Shown here piece by piece: positions 1-6,832 of a stretch of DNA of 64,000 bases (its first letter is position 1; each line of letters starts with the position of its first letter). The DNA is from Lacinutrix sp. Hel_I_90 (GTDB lineage: Bacteria > Bacteroidota > Bacteroidia > Flavobacteriales > Flavobacteriaceae), in NCBI RefSeq assembly GCF_000934685.1, contig NZ_JYNQ01000001.1:3633501-3697500 (forward strand), written 5' to 3'. Both the position numbers and the translations under genes were made by a program. Below the pieces are notes generated by a model. That model saw only the letters and a list, made by a program, of their open reading frames with translations. It made no database searches and had not been told where the DNA came from.

Positions 1-57
1 GCCGTTTTGATTTGGGTTTAAGAGAATTTGGTTTTTTTGTGAGCCGAGTGAGCCATT

Positions 58-258
58 GTACACAACGGTTTGTGTATGAAACGTAGCGCGTAAAAAGATG
101 CTGACTTTTCGGATTAACACAGAGCCGAATTTTTATGTTTTGTTTTTACTTTTTTATTTTAAAAGCCAAATTTAAAAATTTGGCGGTCTTTGTAAATAAA
201 CACAGACCTTTCGGTTAAGTACTTACTAGCTATGTTTTATACACTTTGTTAGGGTGCG
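58..258 (-). other. attC-like recombination site 1, downstream of the retron cassette
   Basis: Minus-strand left arm AACAAAGTGTATAAAACATAGC (at 227-248) is imperfectly complementary to the right arm at 62-84. The outer boxes are GCACCCTAAC (249-258) and GTTGTGTAC (58-66). The interior is about 140 nt and contains smaller hairpins. The reverse transcriptase stop codon lies inside the CCTAAC box, so the gene ends exactly at the site. Its interior differs from sites 2 and 3. Confidence 0.65.
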
Positions 259-1103
259 TTTTTTTTCTCCGCAATTCTTTTTATATATTTTATTCGTTGA
301 ATATGTCCATTTCTAGAGGCTTCACTTCTTGTTAAATCGACAGACCGTTCAAAAGTGTGAGGTAAGGGACTAATTGCGTTATTTTTAACTTGAATGCCTG
401 TAACTATTGGATTATGTGTACAGTAGTGAGTCTTTTTAAAATTTATTTTCAAACCACGATTGCGCAGTTCCTCCAAAATTTGAGGTGTCCTATCTTTAAA
501 ATCAACTGGACTTGAGATTGTTATATCATCTACATAGACTGAAACTTTTAATCCGTCATTTTTATATTTTTCAAACAAGTCGCCACAACTATGAAAAACA
601 ACCAATGAAGCTAAAAATGAAGAAGTCGGACAACCTTGGGGAATAGCTCCTTCTTTAGTTGAAATACGAGTTATCAGTTTTGCGATATCTGGGTAAAATC
701 CTTCTTTTCTTAAGGCAGTTTCAACAGTCGTGAAATGAACAGACGGGTAGAAGTCTTTTAAATCGGTAAGGAAGAAATACTTGTTTCCTTGATGATAACG
801 GGCGTTTAAAACCGCATCTTTTTTCTTTAAGCCTCCAAAAAAATATTCAGGTAGTTTAAGTTTATACAAGACATTATTCAATAATCTAGATTGAACAAAT
901 TTTAATTTGTTGACAGGAGCGTTTATTGGTCTTGTTAAAGGTTTTCCATTTTCAAATCTTGGTTGTCCTTTTTCATCTGTTTTAGGTTCATCCCAATTTC
1001 TGTAAAATTTACTTTCGTTTAAGTCAAGAGAGGAAGATAATTTTAGAAGTAAACTTTTATCTATTTTTAAAGCATAAGCTAAATCTTTTACTCTTTTCTT
1101 CAT
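249..1103 (-). CDS. Retron-type reverse transcriptase
   Basis: This 284-aa RNA-directed DNA polymerase would use the retron ncRNA as template and primer to make msDNA. Hallmarks seen are the retron-specific NAxxH motif (N100-H104), LTDLKDFYPSV (112-122), PQGCPTS (155-161), the catalytic YVDD (190-193) and the retron VTG motif (234-236). There is no maturase or endonuclease domain and no variable-repeat pair, which argues against a group II intron or DGR reverse transcriptase. It is the last gene of its cassette, 9 bp after the HTH gene. Its TAA stop falls within the attC-like box. Length and motif order match bacterial retrons. The retron type cannot be assigned from sequence alone. Confidence 0.93.
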   Translation of the reverse strand: MKKRVKDLAYALKIDKSLLLKLSSSLDLNESKFYRNWDEPKTDEKGQPRFENGKPLTRPINAPVNKLKFVQSRLLNNVLYKLKLPEYFFGGLKKKDAVLNARYHQGNKYFFLTDLKDFYPSVHFTTVETALRKEGFYPDIAKLITRISTKEGAIPQGCPTSSFLASLVVFHSCGDLFEKYKNDGLKVSVYVDDITISSPVDFKDRTPQILEELRNRGLKINFKKTHYCTHNPIVTGIQVKNNAISPLPHTFERSVDLTRSEASRNGHIQRIKYIKRIAEKKNAP

Positions 1104-1112
1104 TTCAAAAAG

Positions 1113-1403
1113 TTATGAAATGAAAACATCACTTATTAGACCTTTGATAGAAGGTTCTAACATTCTGAAAGCTTCTTGCTTAGACTGGGCTATATCTTCT
1201 TTATCAAGAGAAAAGAATACCAATACAGGCATTGGTATAGCAAGAGCGTTAGCAATTTGCTTTAGAATACTTAATGTAGGTTCTTTTCTGCCTTTTTCAA
1301 TTGAAGAAAGGTAAGATTGTGACAAACCACATTCGACAGCAAAATCAGTTTGCTTGAAACCTTTTTGCTGTCTTAAATCTTTTATGGCATTACCTATATT
1401 CAT
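1113..1403 (-). CDS. XRE/Cro-type helix-turn-helix protein, retron accessory
   Basis: This 96-aa protein has an N-terminal HTH_3 domain: helices at about 17-40 with the recognition segment LSQSYLSSIEKGRKEPT, followed by a helical tail. The start at 1403 (MNIGNAIKDL) is preferred because the frame extends further upstream only through a low-complexity stretch. It lies between the 78-aa gene and the RT in the same cassette and strand, so it is probably co-transcribed. HTH proteins accompany RTs in several retron types, where they are thought to bind msDNA or regulate the locus. That role here is inference. Confidence 0.85.
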   Translation of the reverse strand: MNIGNAIKDLRQQKGFKQTDFAVECGLSQSYLSSIEKGRKEPTLSILKQIANALAIPMPVLVFFSLDKEDIAQSKQEAFRMLEPSIKGLISDVFIS

Positions 1404-1440
1404 ATCAATATTTGATTTAAAAAAAATGAGAAGTGGGGAA

Positions 1441-1677
1441 TTAGAATAACCCTGAGATATCGTCAATTCCGAAGAATTTCAAAAATCTTAGAAGTAGGGA
1501 GAGAACTTTCAAAATTTGGTCCGGACTGTTGTCCTTTTCATTGTTTGACATCTCTTCCAACTCTACTAGAATTGCTTCTAGCAAAGCTTTATCCTCTTCC
1601 GAGAACGCGTACCCGCTCTTTGCGAGTAGTGACCTCACTCCGTTCTGGAGTTGGTCAACTCTGTGTTTGTGTTTCAT
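1441..1677 (-). CDS. 78-aa small protein of the retron cassette, function unknown
   Basis: First gene after the retron ncRNA and 37 bp upstream of the HTH start. It is not a recognised family. The protein is basic at the N-terminus, has an acidic helical centre (residues 28-50), and ends in a strongly amphipathic or hydrophobic segment (about 55-72, ILKVLSLLLRFLKFFGI). Such a tail could insert into or lie on a membrane. It is therefore a candidate effector or toxin held in check by the RT-msDNA complex, but this is inference from position and composition only. It could equally be a structural partner of the HTH protein. Confidence 0.65.
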   Translation of the reverse strand: MKHKHRVDQLQNGVRSLLAKSGYAFSEEDKALLEAILVELEEMSNNEKDNSPDQILKVLSLLLRFLKFFGIDDISGLF

Positions 1678-1751
1678 ACTATATCGTATAATTTAATTAA
1701 CTAGTTTATAAAAAACTAGGGGAGCACTATGCTACCTGCTTAATTAGCTGC

Positions 1752-2005
1752 GTGAACCCAAATAGGATATAGTCCTAAACACTTCTCAAGTTCCTGCTTA
1801 AATTTAAAACCTCTTATAGTAATTAGTTTCCTCTTTAAGCAATCTTGTAAGGGGTTGAATAAATCTAAATCTGTCTTCTTCTGTACTTCTTTTCAGTTGT
1901 ACGTCCGTTCGGTCATTAGGTCTCTTGTTGCCATTACAAATACCCATTACGGGTGGAGGGAAAATCCCTCTTCAATAGTTTTAATAAAAAAACTCTTGGG
2001 TTCAC
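1752..2005 (-). ncRNA. Retron msr-msd non-coding RNA
   Basis: The retron operon is preceded by a non-coding stretch bounded by a perfect 10-bp inverted repeat: GTGAACCCAA at 1996-2005 (minus, a1) and TTGGGTTCAC at 1752-1761 (minus, a2). This is the a1/a2 pairing expected of a retron RNA of about 254 nt. Inside, on the minus strand, are a GAGGGA-TTT-TCCCTC hairpin (about 1957-1971), a CCC-GTAAT-GGG hairpin just after it, and a TAGGA-CTATA-TCCTA hairpin (1763-1777) next to a2. A good flavobacterial promoter sits about 28 nt upstream of a1. The branching guanosine and msd boundaries cannot be fixed by eye. Confidence 0.75.
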
Positions 2006-2032
2006 TACACAAACATTTCAAAGAACTACAAT

Positions 2033-2063
2033 GCAAATATACACAAATTATTTCTGTGAGCAA
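2033..2063 (-). promoter_or_regulatory. Promoter of the retron transcript
   Basis: Minus strand shows TTG (2061-2063), a 19-bp spacer, then TATATTTGC (2033-2041), matching the Bacteroidota -33/-7 pattern TTG-N19/20-TAnnTTTG. Transcription would start near 2026, about 20 nt before the a1 repeat. The retron cassette therefore carries its own promoter. Confidence 0.6.
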
Positions 2064-2159
2064 TAAAAAAGGCAAAAAAGGTTAATATATTTTCTGTGGG
2101 GAATAAAACTAGTTTATTTTACTAGGGGTTTGAAGTTTAAGCGAAAGGTTTGTTTAAAT

Positions 2160-2296
2160 GCACCCTAACGTTTGGTGTAAGGATAGTTGCGTTTATAAGC
2201 CTCTAAAATAGTAAATATTAACGAACCAGCGGAAAATCCTGCGGATTTTCCGAGTAAGAGCGGACCAAGCAATTATATTTACACATTGTTACCTGC
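2160..2296 (-). other. attC-like recombination site 2
   Basis: On the minus strand it starts at GCAGGTAAC, then AATGTGTAA, and ends TTACACCAAAC-GTTAGGGTGC. AACAATGTGTAA pairs imperfectly with TTACACCAAACGTT, which resembles the R''-L''/L'-R' layout of attC. The core holds a palindrome, CGGAAAATCC-GCA-GGATTTTCCG. It is nearly identical to site 3 except for the cassette-specific outer boxes. It separates the YwqK-like gene cassette from the retron cassette. Confidence 0.72.
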
Positions 2297-2804
2297 TGTT
2301 ATTTTGTTTTAGTTTTTTTCCGTTTCGATATTCAATCCGTAATTCAGTTCCATCTTTATTCAGACAATATTCAGTTCCGTGTTTTTTGTTTTTCAGATAT
2401 TCACAACGATAGGTCAATTTGTCATTCTCGTGCTGTTCAACAAGTGTCTTTTTTCCGTTTTCGTCGAAATGTATAAATTCAGTTGTTGGTTTTTTCAATC
2501 CAAAATTGGTAACTTTTCGTTTGTTTTCAGTTCCGTCATAAAATTCGGTAATACTGGCTGGAATCGGTTTGTCAGTTCCGTTATAATACGTTATAGATTT
2601 AATTAATTTTCCGTTCGTAAAATATTCCTCATAAACTAAATGTCCGTTGTTCCGAATGTGTTGAGCTTGTCCAGAAAATAGATCTTCATTAGACAACTTA
2701 TAAGTCAAGTTATTTTCTGTATACAAGTCTTTCATTCCAACTATTTCTTGAGCGAAAAGTTGGTTTAAAGAACAGAGTATAATGATTAGAAAAATGTTTC
2801 TCAT
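2289..2804 (-). CDS. Secreted MORN/YwqK-like repeat protein, cassette-borne
   Basis: A 171-aa protein with a Sec signal peptide (residues 1-18, hydrophobic, ending LFAQ). After it come short Tyr/Gly-rich repeats of the MORN_2 or YwqK type (for example HLVYEEYFTNGKLIKSITYYNG and later FIHFDENGKK, EYLKNKKHGTEYCLNKDG). Similar secreted repeat proteins are frequent in Bacteroidota and are often labelled antitoxin YwqK, but their function is not established. It is the only gene of its cassette. Its ATG follows the GTTACCTGC boundary by 4 bases, and its TAA stop lies inside the next attC-like box. Confidence 0.72.
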   Translation of the reverse strand: MRNIFLIIILCSLNQLFAQEIVGMKDLYTENNLTYKLSNEDLFSGQAQHIRNNGHLVYEEYFTNGKLIKSITYYNGTDKPIPASITEFYDGTENKRKVTNFGLKKPTTEFIHFDENGKKTLVEQHENDKLTYRCEYLKNKKHGTEYCLNKDGTELRIEYRNGKKLKQNNSR

Positions 2805-2808
2805 AATT

Positions 2809-2944
2809 GCAGGTAACGTTTGGTGTAAGGATAGTTGCGTTTATAAGCCACTAAAATAGTAAATATTAACGAACCAGAGGAAAATCCGCAGGATTTTCCG
2901 AGTAAGAGAGGACCAAGCAATTATATTTACACATTGTTGTGTAC
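2809..2944 (-). other. attC-like recombination site 3
   Basis: Near-identical to site 2 over about 115 bp. It carries the same AACAATGTGTAA/TTACACCAAACGTT arms and the same internal palindrome. The outer boxes are GTACACAAC (2936-2944 side) and GTTACCTGC (2809-2817 side). The box change between sites 2 and 3 follows the cassette boundaries, as expected for site-specific cassette insertion. Confidence 0.72.
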
Positions 2945-3265
2945 AGTGTTTTATATTTTTTTATTCCATTTACCGCACTGAAAGTCAGCTTTTGGCAACA
3001 TTGCAATTTGCTTTAAGCAGCAGTTTTAGAGTCCTGTTTTTTAGCCGTAATTGGAGTAGAGCAGTAGTCGGCAACAGTTGCGCATTTAACTTGTCAGAAA
3101 AGGATTGAGTGGTAAATCCGTTGTATTGCTCCGTTTTGCTTTTTAATCCGTTTACAAGCCCTTATTTTGCGCAATAATTGCGCGTTAATTTTTTTTGATA
3201 AAAATTAATGCCGTTTTGATTTGGGTTTAAGAGAATTTGCTTTTTTGTGAGCCGAGTGAGGCATT
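2945..3265 (-). other. Cassette body without a convincing gene
   Basis: Between attC site 3 and the right boundary box there is no ORF above about 20 codons with a good start on the minus strand. The first ATG (at 3264) gives a 19-codon reading frame, MPHSAHKKANSLKPKSKRH. Non-coding or short-ORF cassettes are common in integron arrays. The first 65 bp of this cassette reappear at 1-66. Confidence 0.5.
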
Positions 3266-3274
3266 GTACACAAC
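3210..3274 (-). repeat. 65-bp cassette-start repeat, second copy at 1-66
   Basis: This stretch matches 1-66 except for a substitution at the first codon, one more substitution and a one-base change in an A-run. Both copies end in the GTACACAAC box. They are the first 65 bp of two cassettes, one here and one leaving the left edge of the window. They probably represent a duplicated cassette or a cassette family. Confidence 0.75.
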
Positions 3275-3610
3275 AAAGATATATGATTACTATTAACTAT
3301 ATATCTCTTATATGCGCACTAAGATAATAAATTATTATTGCTCTATTTTGTTACTCCTGTATTGTCCATATTTTAATATCATTCTTATACTAGCAATGTA
3401 TATTTATGTCTTTTATTAGGAGAAAACGATGGTAGCTAAAGCTTTTTAAGTATTAGCAGGTAGTATTTAATTTTGGTATTATATGGGATTTTAATACGCT
3501 TAACCGCGAGATGATTATCGTTTTCAATTAACCCAAAAAAGATAATGTCAAAAAATAAATAGATAACACTCCACGCTTTTTAGTACTTTCGCGCTTTCAA
3601 AAAACAGATC
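3275..3610. other. Intergenic region between cassette array and ABC-F gene
   Basis: 336 bp with no ORF of note. Next to the array boundary lies AGATATAT-N14-ATATATCT (about 3277-3306), a small inverted repeat that could be part of an attI-like or ancestral insertion site. No integrase promoter or gene is visible. The gene beyond it is transcribed away from the array. Confidence 0.4.
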
Positions 3611-5248
3611 ATGATTACAGTAGATAATATTGCAGTAGAATTTAGTGGCACCACCTTATTTAAAGACGTTAATTTCGTGATTAATGAGAATGACAAGATT
3701 GCTTTAATGGGTAAGAATGGGGCAGGGAAATCCACAATGATGAAGATTGTTGCAGGAGAACAAAAAGCCACCCGCGGGAAAGTGAGTTGCCCAAAAGATA
3801 CGGTTATCGCTTATTTACCACAGCATTTGTTAACCCAAGATAATTGCACTGTTGTTCAAGAAGCGTCTAAAGCTTTTGCTTCTGTTTTTAAAATGCGCGA
3901 TGAGATGGACCACCTCAATAAGCAATTGGAAACGCGAACAGATTATGAGAGCGATGAATACATGGCAATCATCGAAAAAGTTTCTGAACTAGGGGAGCGC
4001 TATTATGCTTTAGAAGACGTAAACTATGAGGCAGAAGTAGAGAAGGCACTTAAAGGCTTAGGCTTTAAACAAGAAGATTTTACACGATTAACAAACGAAT
4101 TTAGCGGCGGTTGGCGTATGCGAATAGAATTAGCAAAAATTCTATTACAAAAACCCGATTTAATTTTACTCGATGAGCCTACAAACCATATTGATATCGA
4201 ATCTGTTATTTGGTTGGAAGACTTCTTAGTGAATAAAGCCAATGCCGTTATGGTAATTTCACACGATCGTGCCTTTATCGATAATATTACGAATCGTACC
4301 GTTGAGGTCACTATGGGACGTATTTACGACTATAAAGCCAATTACTCTCACTATTTACAATTACGCGAAGACCGCAGACTACACCAAATAAAAGCCTACC
4401 AAGAACAGCAAAAATTTATTGCCGATAATATGACGTTTATTGAGCGTTTTAAAGGCACTTATTCTAAAACCAATCAAGTGACCTCTAGAGAGCGTATGCT
4501 TGAAAAGTTGGAGATTATTGAAGTTGATGAAGTGGATACTTCTGCTTTAAAATTGCGTTTCCCACCCGCGCAACGTTCAGGGGATTACCCAGTAACCGTT
4601 GAGAACTTAACTAAAAAATATGATGACCATGTGGTGTTTAAAGATGCCAATATGTCTATTAAAAGAGGCGAGAAGGTCAGTTTTGTTGGTAGAAACGGGG
4701 AAGGGAAATCTACGATGATTAAATCTATTTTAGGTGAAATTAATTTTGAAGGTAAGTGTAGTCTAGGCCATAATGTGCATGTTGGGTATTTTGCACAAAA
4801 CCAAGCGGCTTTGTTAGATAATGAGTTAACCGTATTTCAAACGGTTGATGAGGTTGCCAAAGGCGATATTAGAACAGGTATTAAAAATGTTTTAGGTCGC
4901 TTTATGTTTAAAGGGGATGATATTGATAAAAAAGTAGGGGTGTTGTCTGGTGGAGAAAAAACCAGATTAGCCATGGTAAAACTCTTGTTAGAACCGGTAA
5001 ACTTGTTAATTCTGGATGAACCTACAAATCACCTGGATCTAAAATCTAAAGATGTACTTAAAGAAGCCTTATTAGATTTTGATGGGACCCTTATTCTGGT
5101 TTCGCATGATCGTGATTTCTTGCAAGGCTTGTCTGAAAAAGTATTCGAATTTAAAGACCAACGTGTGATTGAGCATTTTGAATCTATTGATGCCTTTTTA
5201 GAGCGTAATCGTATTGATAGTTTAAAAGCTATAGATTTAATGAAGTAA
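3611..5248 (+). CDS. ABC-F family ATPase (ribosome-associated)
   Basis: A 545-aa protein with two ABC ATPase domains and no membrane segments. Walker A motifs are GKNGAGKST (34-42) and GRNGEGKST (about 359-367). Signatures are FSGGWRMR (about 164) and LSGGEKTR (about 445). Both Walker B motifs read LDEPTNH. The domains are joined by a charged helical linker (about 235-320), the P-site tRNA interaction motif region of ABC-F proteins. Members act on ribosomes in translation control or antibiotic protection. Length and linker fit the YbiT-like branch common in flavobacteria, and nothing in the sequence points to a resistance subtype. Stand-alone gene, ATG start. Confidence 0.93.
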   Translation: MITVDNIAVEFSGTTLFKDVNFVINENDKIALMGKNGAGKSTMMKIVAGEQKATRGKVSCPKDTVIAYLPQHLLTQDNCTVVQEASKAFASVFKMRDEMDHLNKQLETRTDYESDEYMAIIEKVSELGERYYALEDVNYEAEVEKALKGLGFKQEDFTRLTNEFSGGWRMRIELAKILLQKPDLILLDEPTNHIDIESVIWLEDFLVNKANAVMVISHDRAFIDNITNRTVEVTMGRIYDYKANYSHYLQLREDRRLHQIKAYQEQQKFIADNMTFIERFKGTYSKTNQVTSRERMLEKLEIIEVDEVDTSALKLRFPPAQRSGDYPVTVENLTKKYDDHVVFKDANMSIKRGEKVSFVGRNGEGKSTMIKSILGEINFEGKCSLGHNVHVGYFAQNQAALLDNELTVFQTVDEVAKGDIRTGIKNVLGRFMFKGDDIDKKVGVLSGGEKTRLAMVKLLLEPVNLLILDEPTNHLDLKSKDVLKEALLDFDGTLILVSHDRDFLQGLSEKVFEFKDQRVIEHFESIDAFLERNRIDSLKAIDLMK

Positions 5249-5427
5249 TCTGGTATATATTTCAATAAAACGGCTTCATTTTTAGTGAATTTAGCTGCTT
5301 TTTTTATCCAATAAATACGTGTCGAGAAGTCGTTTTAAAGGTGGTCGCACTACTTTTTTTGTTAAAAACACTCCTGTTTACTTAAACTTAGTACGATTGT
5401 TTGACAGAGACGTTGAGTTGAAAGCAT

Positions 5428-6360
5428 TTATAAATCTATTTGCTCTTTTACCCATTTTGAACTTCGTTTTAAAAATGCAGGCGGATCAAACCGATAGCCA
5501 AAATACAAGCTGGCGTAACTTTTATCATTTACAAAATTGCGCGCAGTGGCCCTATTAGCTTCTGTAGAATCAAAATTAAAAACGGCCCCTGTACTTATGT
5601 GTTCACTGGTATAGCCAAATTGTAATTTAAAGTTTAAAGCCTTGGTTAAAAATGCAAATGATTCTGTGCTGTTGGCTATTTTTTCTTCAGAAAACCGAAC
5701 ACCTAAGGCCGGAGCAATGCCTCCAGTAACAAAATAATTGGTGTTTATCGTTCTTGTATAATAGTAGCTTGGTGAAATAGAGAGGTCATAATTATTCTGA
5801 ATGTACTTGCCGGCTTCATTGTAATCAGATAAACGATTAAAACCATAATTAAGCGTAGGCACTAAGCTACCAGCGCTGGTTCTTTGCCACTCGTTTAACG
5901 CCACTAAATGCCGCAATGAAAACGCATCATTTAATGTGTAAGACGTACTTCCGGTCCAGCTTGTGGTTTTTAAATGAGGAAGGGCTGCCAAGGTCATATT
6001 TATATTTGTACTCTCTTGATAAAACCCTTGTACCTTTCGGTATTCTAAAGTCTGTAACCATTGCTTTAAAAACAATCGCAATTGAATATTTCTAAACTTA
6101 GACTGGTTGCTTCCACGAGCACTGCTTGGTGAGAAATTAACACTCAAACCAAAAAACGAGTAATTTGCAGAAAATTTCAGTTTGTATACGTTATTCGCTT
6201 CGGCGATAAACGAACGTTCCGCTGCGTTAGTAATTAAGAAAGATTCACTCTGTTTGTTAAAGTCAACCTTAACTAACATCTTGTTGGAGAAACTTATAAT
6301 ATCTTGTCCATGTGTGGTGGTAACAAGTAATAAAATAACGATTAGAAAAGTGTACTTCAT
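5428..6360 (-). CDS. Outer-membrane beta-barrel-like protein, DUF4421 type
   Basis: A 310-aa exported protein. The signal peptide spans about residues 1-18 and ends THGQ. The rest is rich in alternating polar and aromatic stretches typical of beta-strands (for example YSFFGLSVNF, LSISPSYYYTRTI, ASLYFGYRF), with no lipobox. The pattern, and the late YFGYRFDPP end, resemble Bacteroidota DUF4421 proteins predicted to be outer-membrane barrels. No function is known. It lies head-to-tail with the DUF4174 gene (6393-6812), 32 bp downstream of it. Confidence 0.6.
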   Translation of the reverse strand: MKYTFLIVILLLVTTTHGQDIISFSNKMLVKVDFNKQSESFLITNAAERSFIAEANNVYKLKFSANYSFFGLSVNFSPSSARGSNQSKFRNIQLRLFLKQWLQTLEYRKVQGFYQESTNINMTLAALPHLKTTSWTGSTSYTLNDAFSLRHLVALNEWQRTSAGSLVPTLNYGFNRLSDYNEAGKYIQNNYDLSISPSYYYTRTINTNYFVTGGIAPALGVRFSEEKIANSTESFAFLTKALNFKLQFGYTSEHISTGAVFNFDSTEANRATARNFVNDKSYASLYFGYRFDPPAFLKRSSKWVKEQIDL

Positions 6361-6392
6361 TAAAAAGGGCTTAGATTATTTTAGTTATATCA

Positions 6393-6812
6393 TTAGTTTT
6401 TTCTCATTTCAGCCTGCCGCATGGGCATAGAATCAATAAGATCAAATAATGTTTTAGTGGTTAGCAGACCTTCTTTTTTTAGTTTAACAGTGCCATCTAA
6501 ACCAATTAAAATGACTGCAAAGGCGTCATTAGTATCCATGAAGCTGTTAAATAGAAACGAAGCGGCTATCCAGTTGCTAGCATTGGTACTCACTTTGTAC
6601 TTCTTTGGTAAAACATTGTAAACTAATACTTTTCTTTCGATAAGTTCATCTTGAGCAGCTGCTAATTTTAAAATTTGATTTTTATAGTTATCAGAAGCTT
6701 CATTATCAGAAATAATAAGCAGTACTCTATTTTTCCATTGGTGTTTTTCTAAGTGTTGTGATTGCATCGTGTTTAAACTTAAAATGGTAATTAAAATAAT
6801 GATAATACGCAT
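6393..6812 (-). CDS. Exported DUF4174 domain protein
   Basis: A 139-aa protein with an N-terminal signal peptide (about 1-18). A compact domain follows that begins HQWKNRVLLII, contains ILIGLDGTVKLKKEG (about 101-115), and ends DLIDSMPMRQAEMR. These are the landmarks of DUF4174, a thioredoxin-fold-like family of unknown function; no CxxC is present, so no redox role is claimed. It is 20 bp downstream of the sirtuin gene on the same strand and probably shares its transcript with the DUF4421-type gene. Confidence 0.75.
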   Translation of the reverse strand: MRIIIILITILSLNTMQSQHLEKHQWKNRVLLIISDNEASDNYKNQILKLAAAQDELIERKVLVYNVLPKKYKVSTNASNWIAASFLFNSFMDTNDAFAVILIGLDGTVKLKKEGLLTTKTLFDLIDSMPMRQAEMRKN

Positions 6813-6832
6813 TGGAGATTCTGTTTACTGTT

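Larger units (their letters stand above)
1..3274 (-). mobile_element. Integron-like gene-cassette array without integrase (CALIN-like)
   Basis: Three long imperfect inverted-repeat sites separate units that, read on the minus strand, begin with G^TT-X and end with the complement X'-AAC. The pairs are GTTAGGGTGC/GCACCCTAAC, GTTACCTGC/GCAGGTAAC and GTTGTGTAC/GTACACAAC. This is how integron cassettes pair their first bases with the R'' box of their own attC. The two complete gene-bearing cassettes read leftwards with the site downstream of the genes. The outermost right unit ends at 3274 next to unrelated DNA. No tyrosine recombinase is in the window, so this is a cluster of attC sites lacking an integrase, or the distal part of a larger array. 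The boxes do not strictly fit the GTTRRRY consensus, so the assignment rests on architecture. Confidence 0.72.

Noticed and set aside
249-1103. RT as group II intron maturase or diversity-generating retroelement
   Set aside because: No maturase/endonuclease domain, no VR/TR repeat pair or Avd-like gene; NAxxH and VTG motifs are retron-specific.
1855-2085. 76-codon plus-strand ORF over the retron leader
   Set aside because: It lies antisense to the a1/a2-bounded ncRNA and its promoter; composition is not protein-like.
3277-3306. AGATATAT inverted repeat as attI
   Set aside because: Short AT-rich palindrome with no integrase beside it; not enough to call an attachment site.
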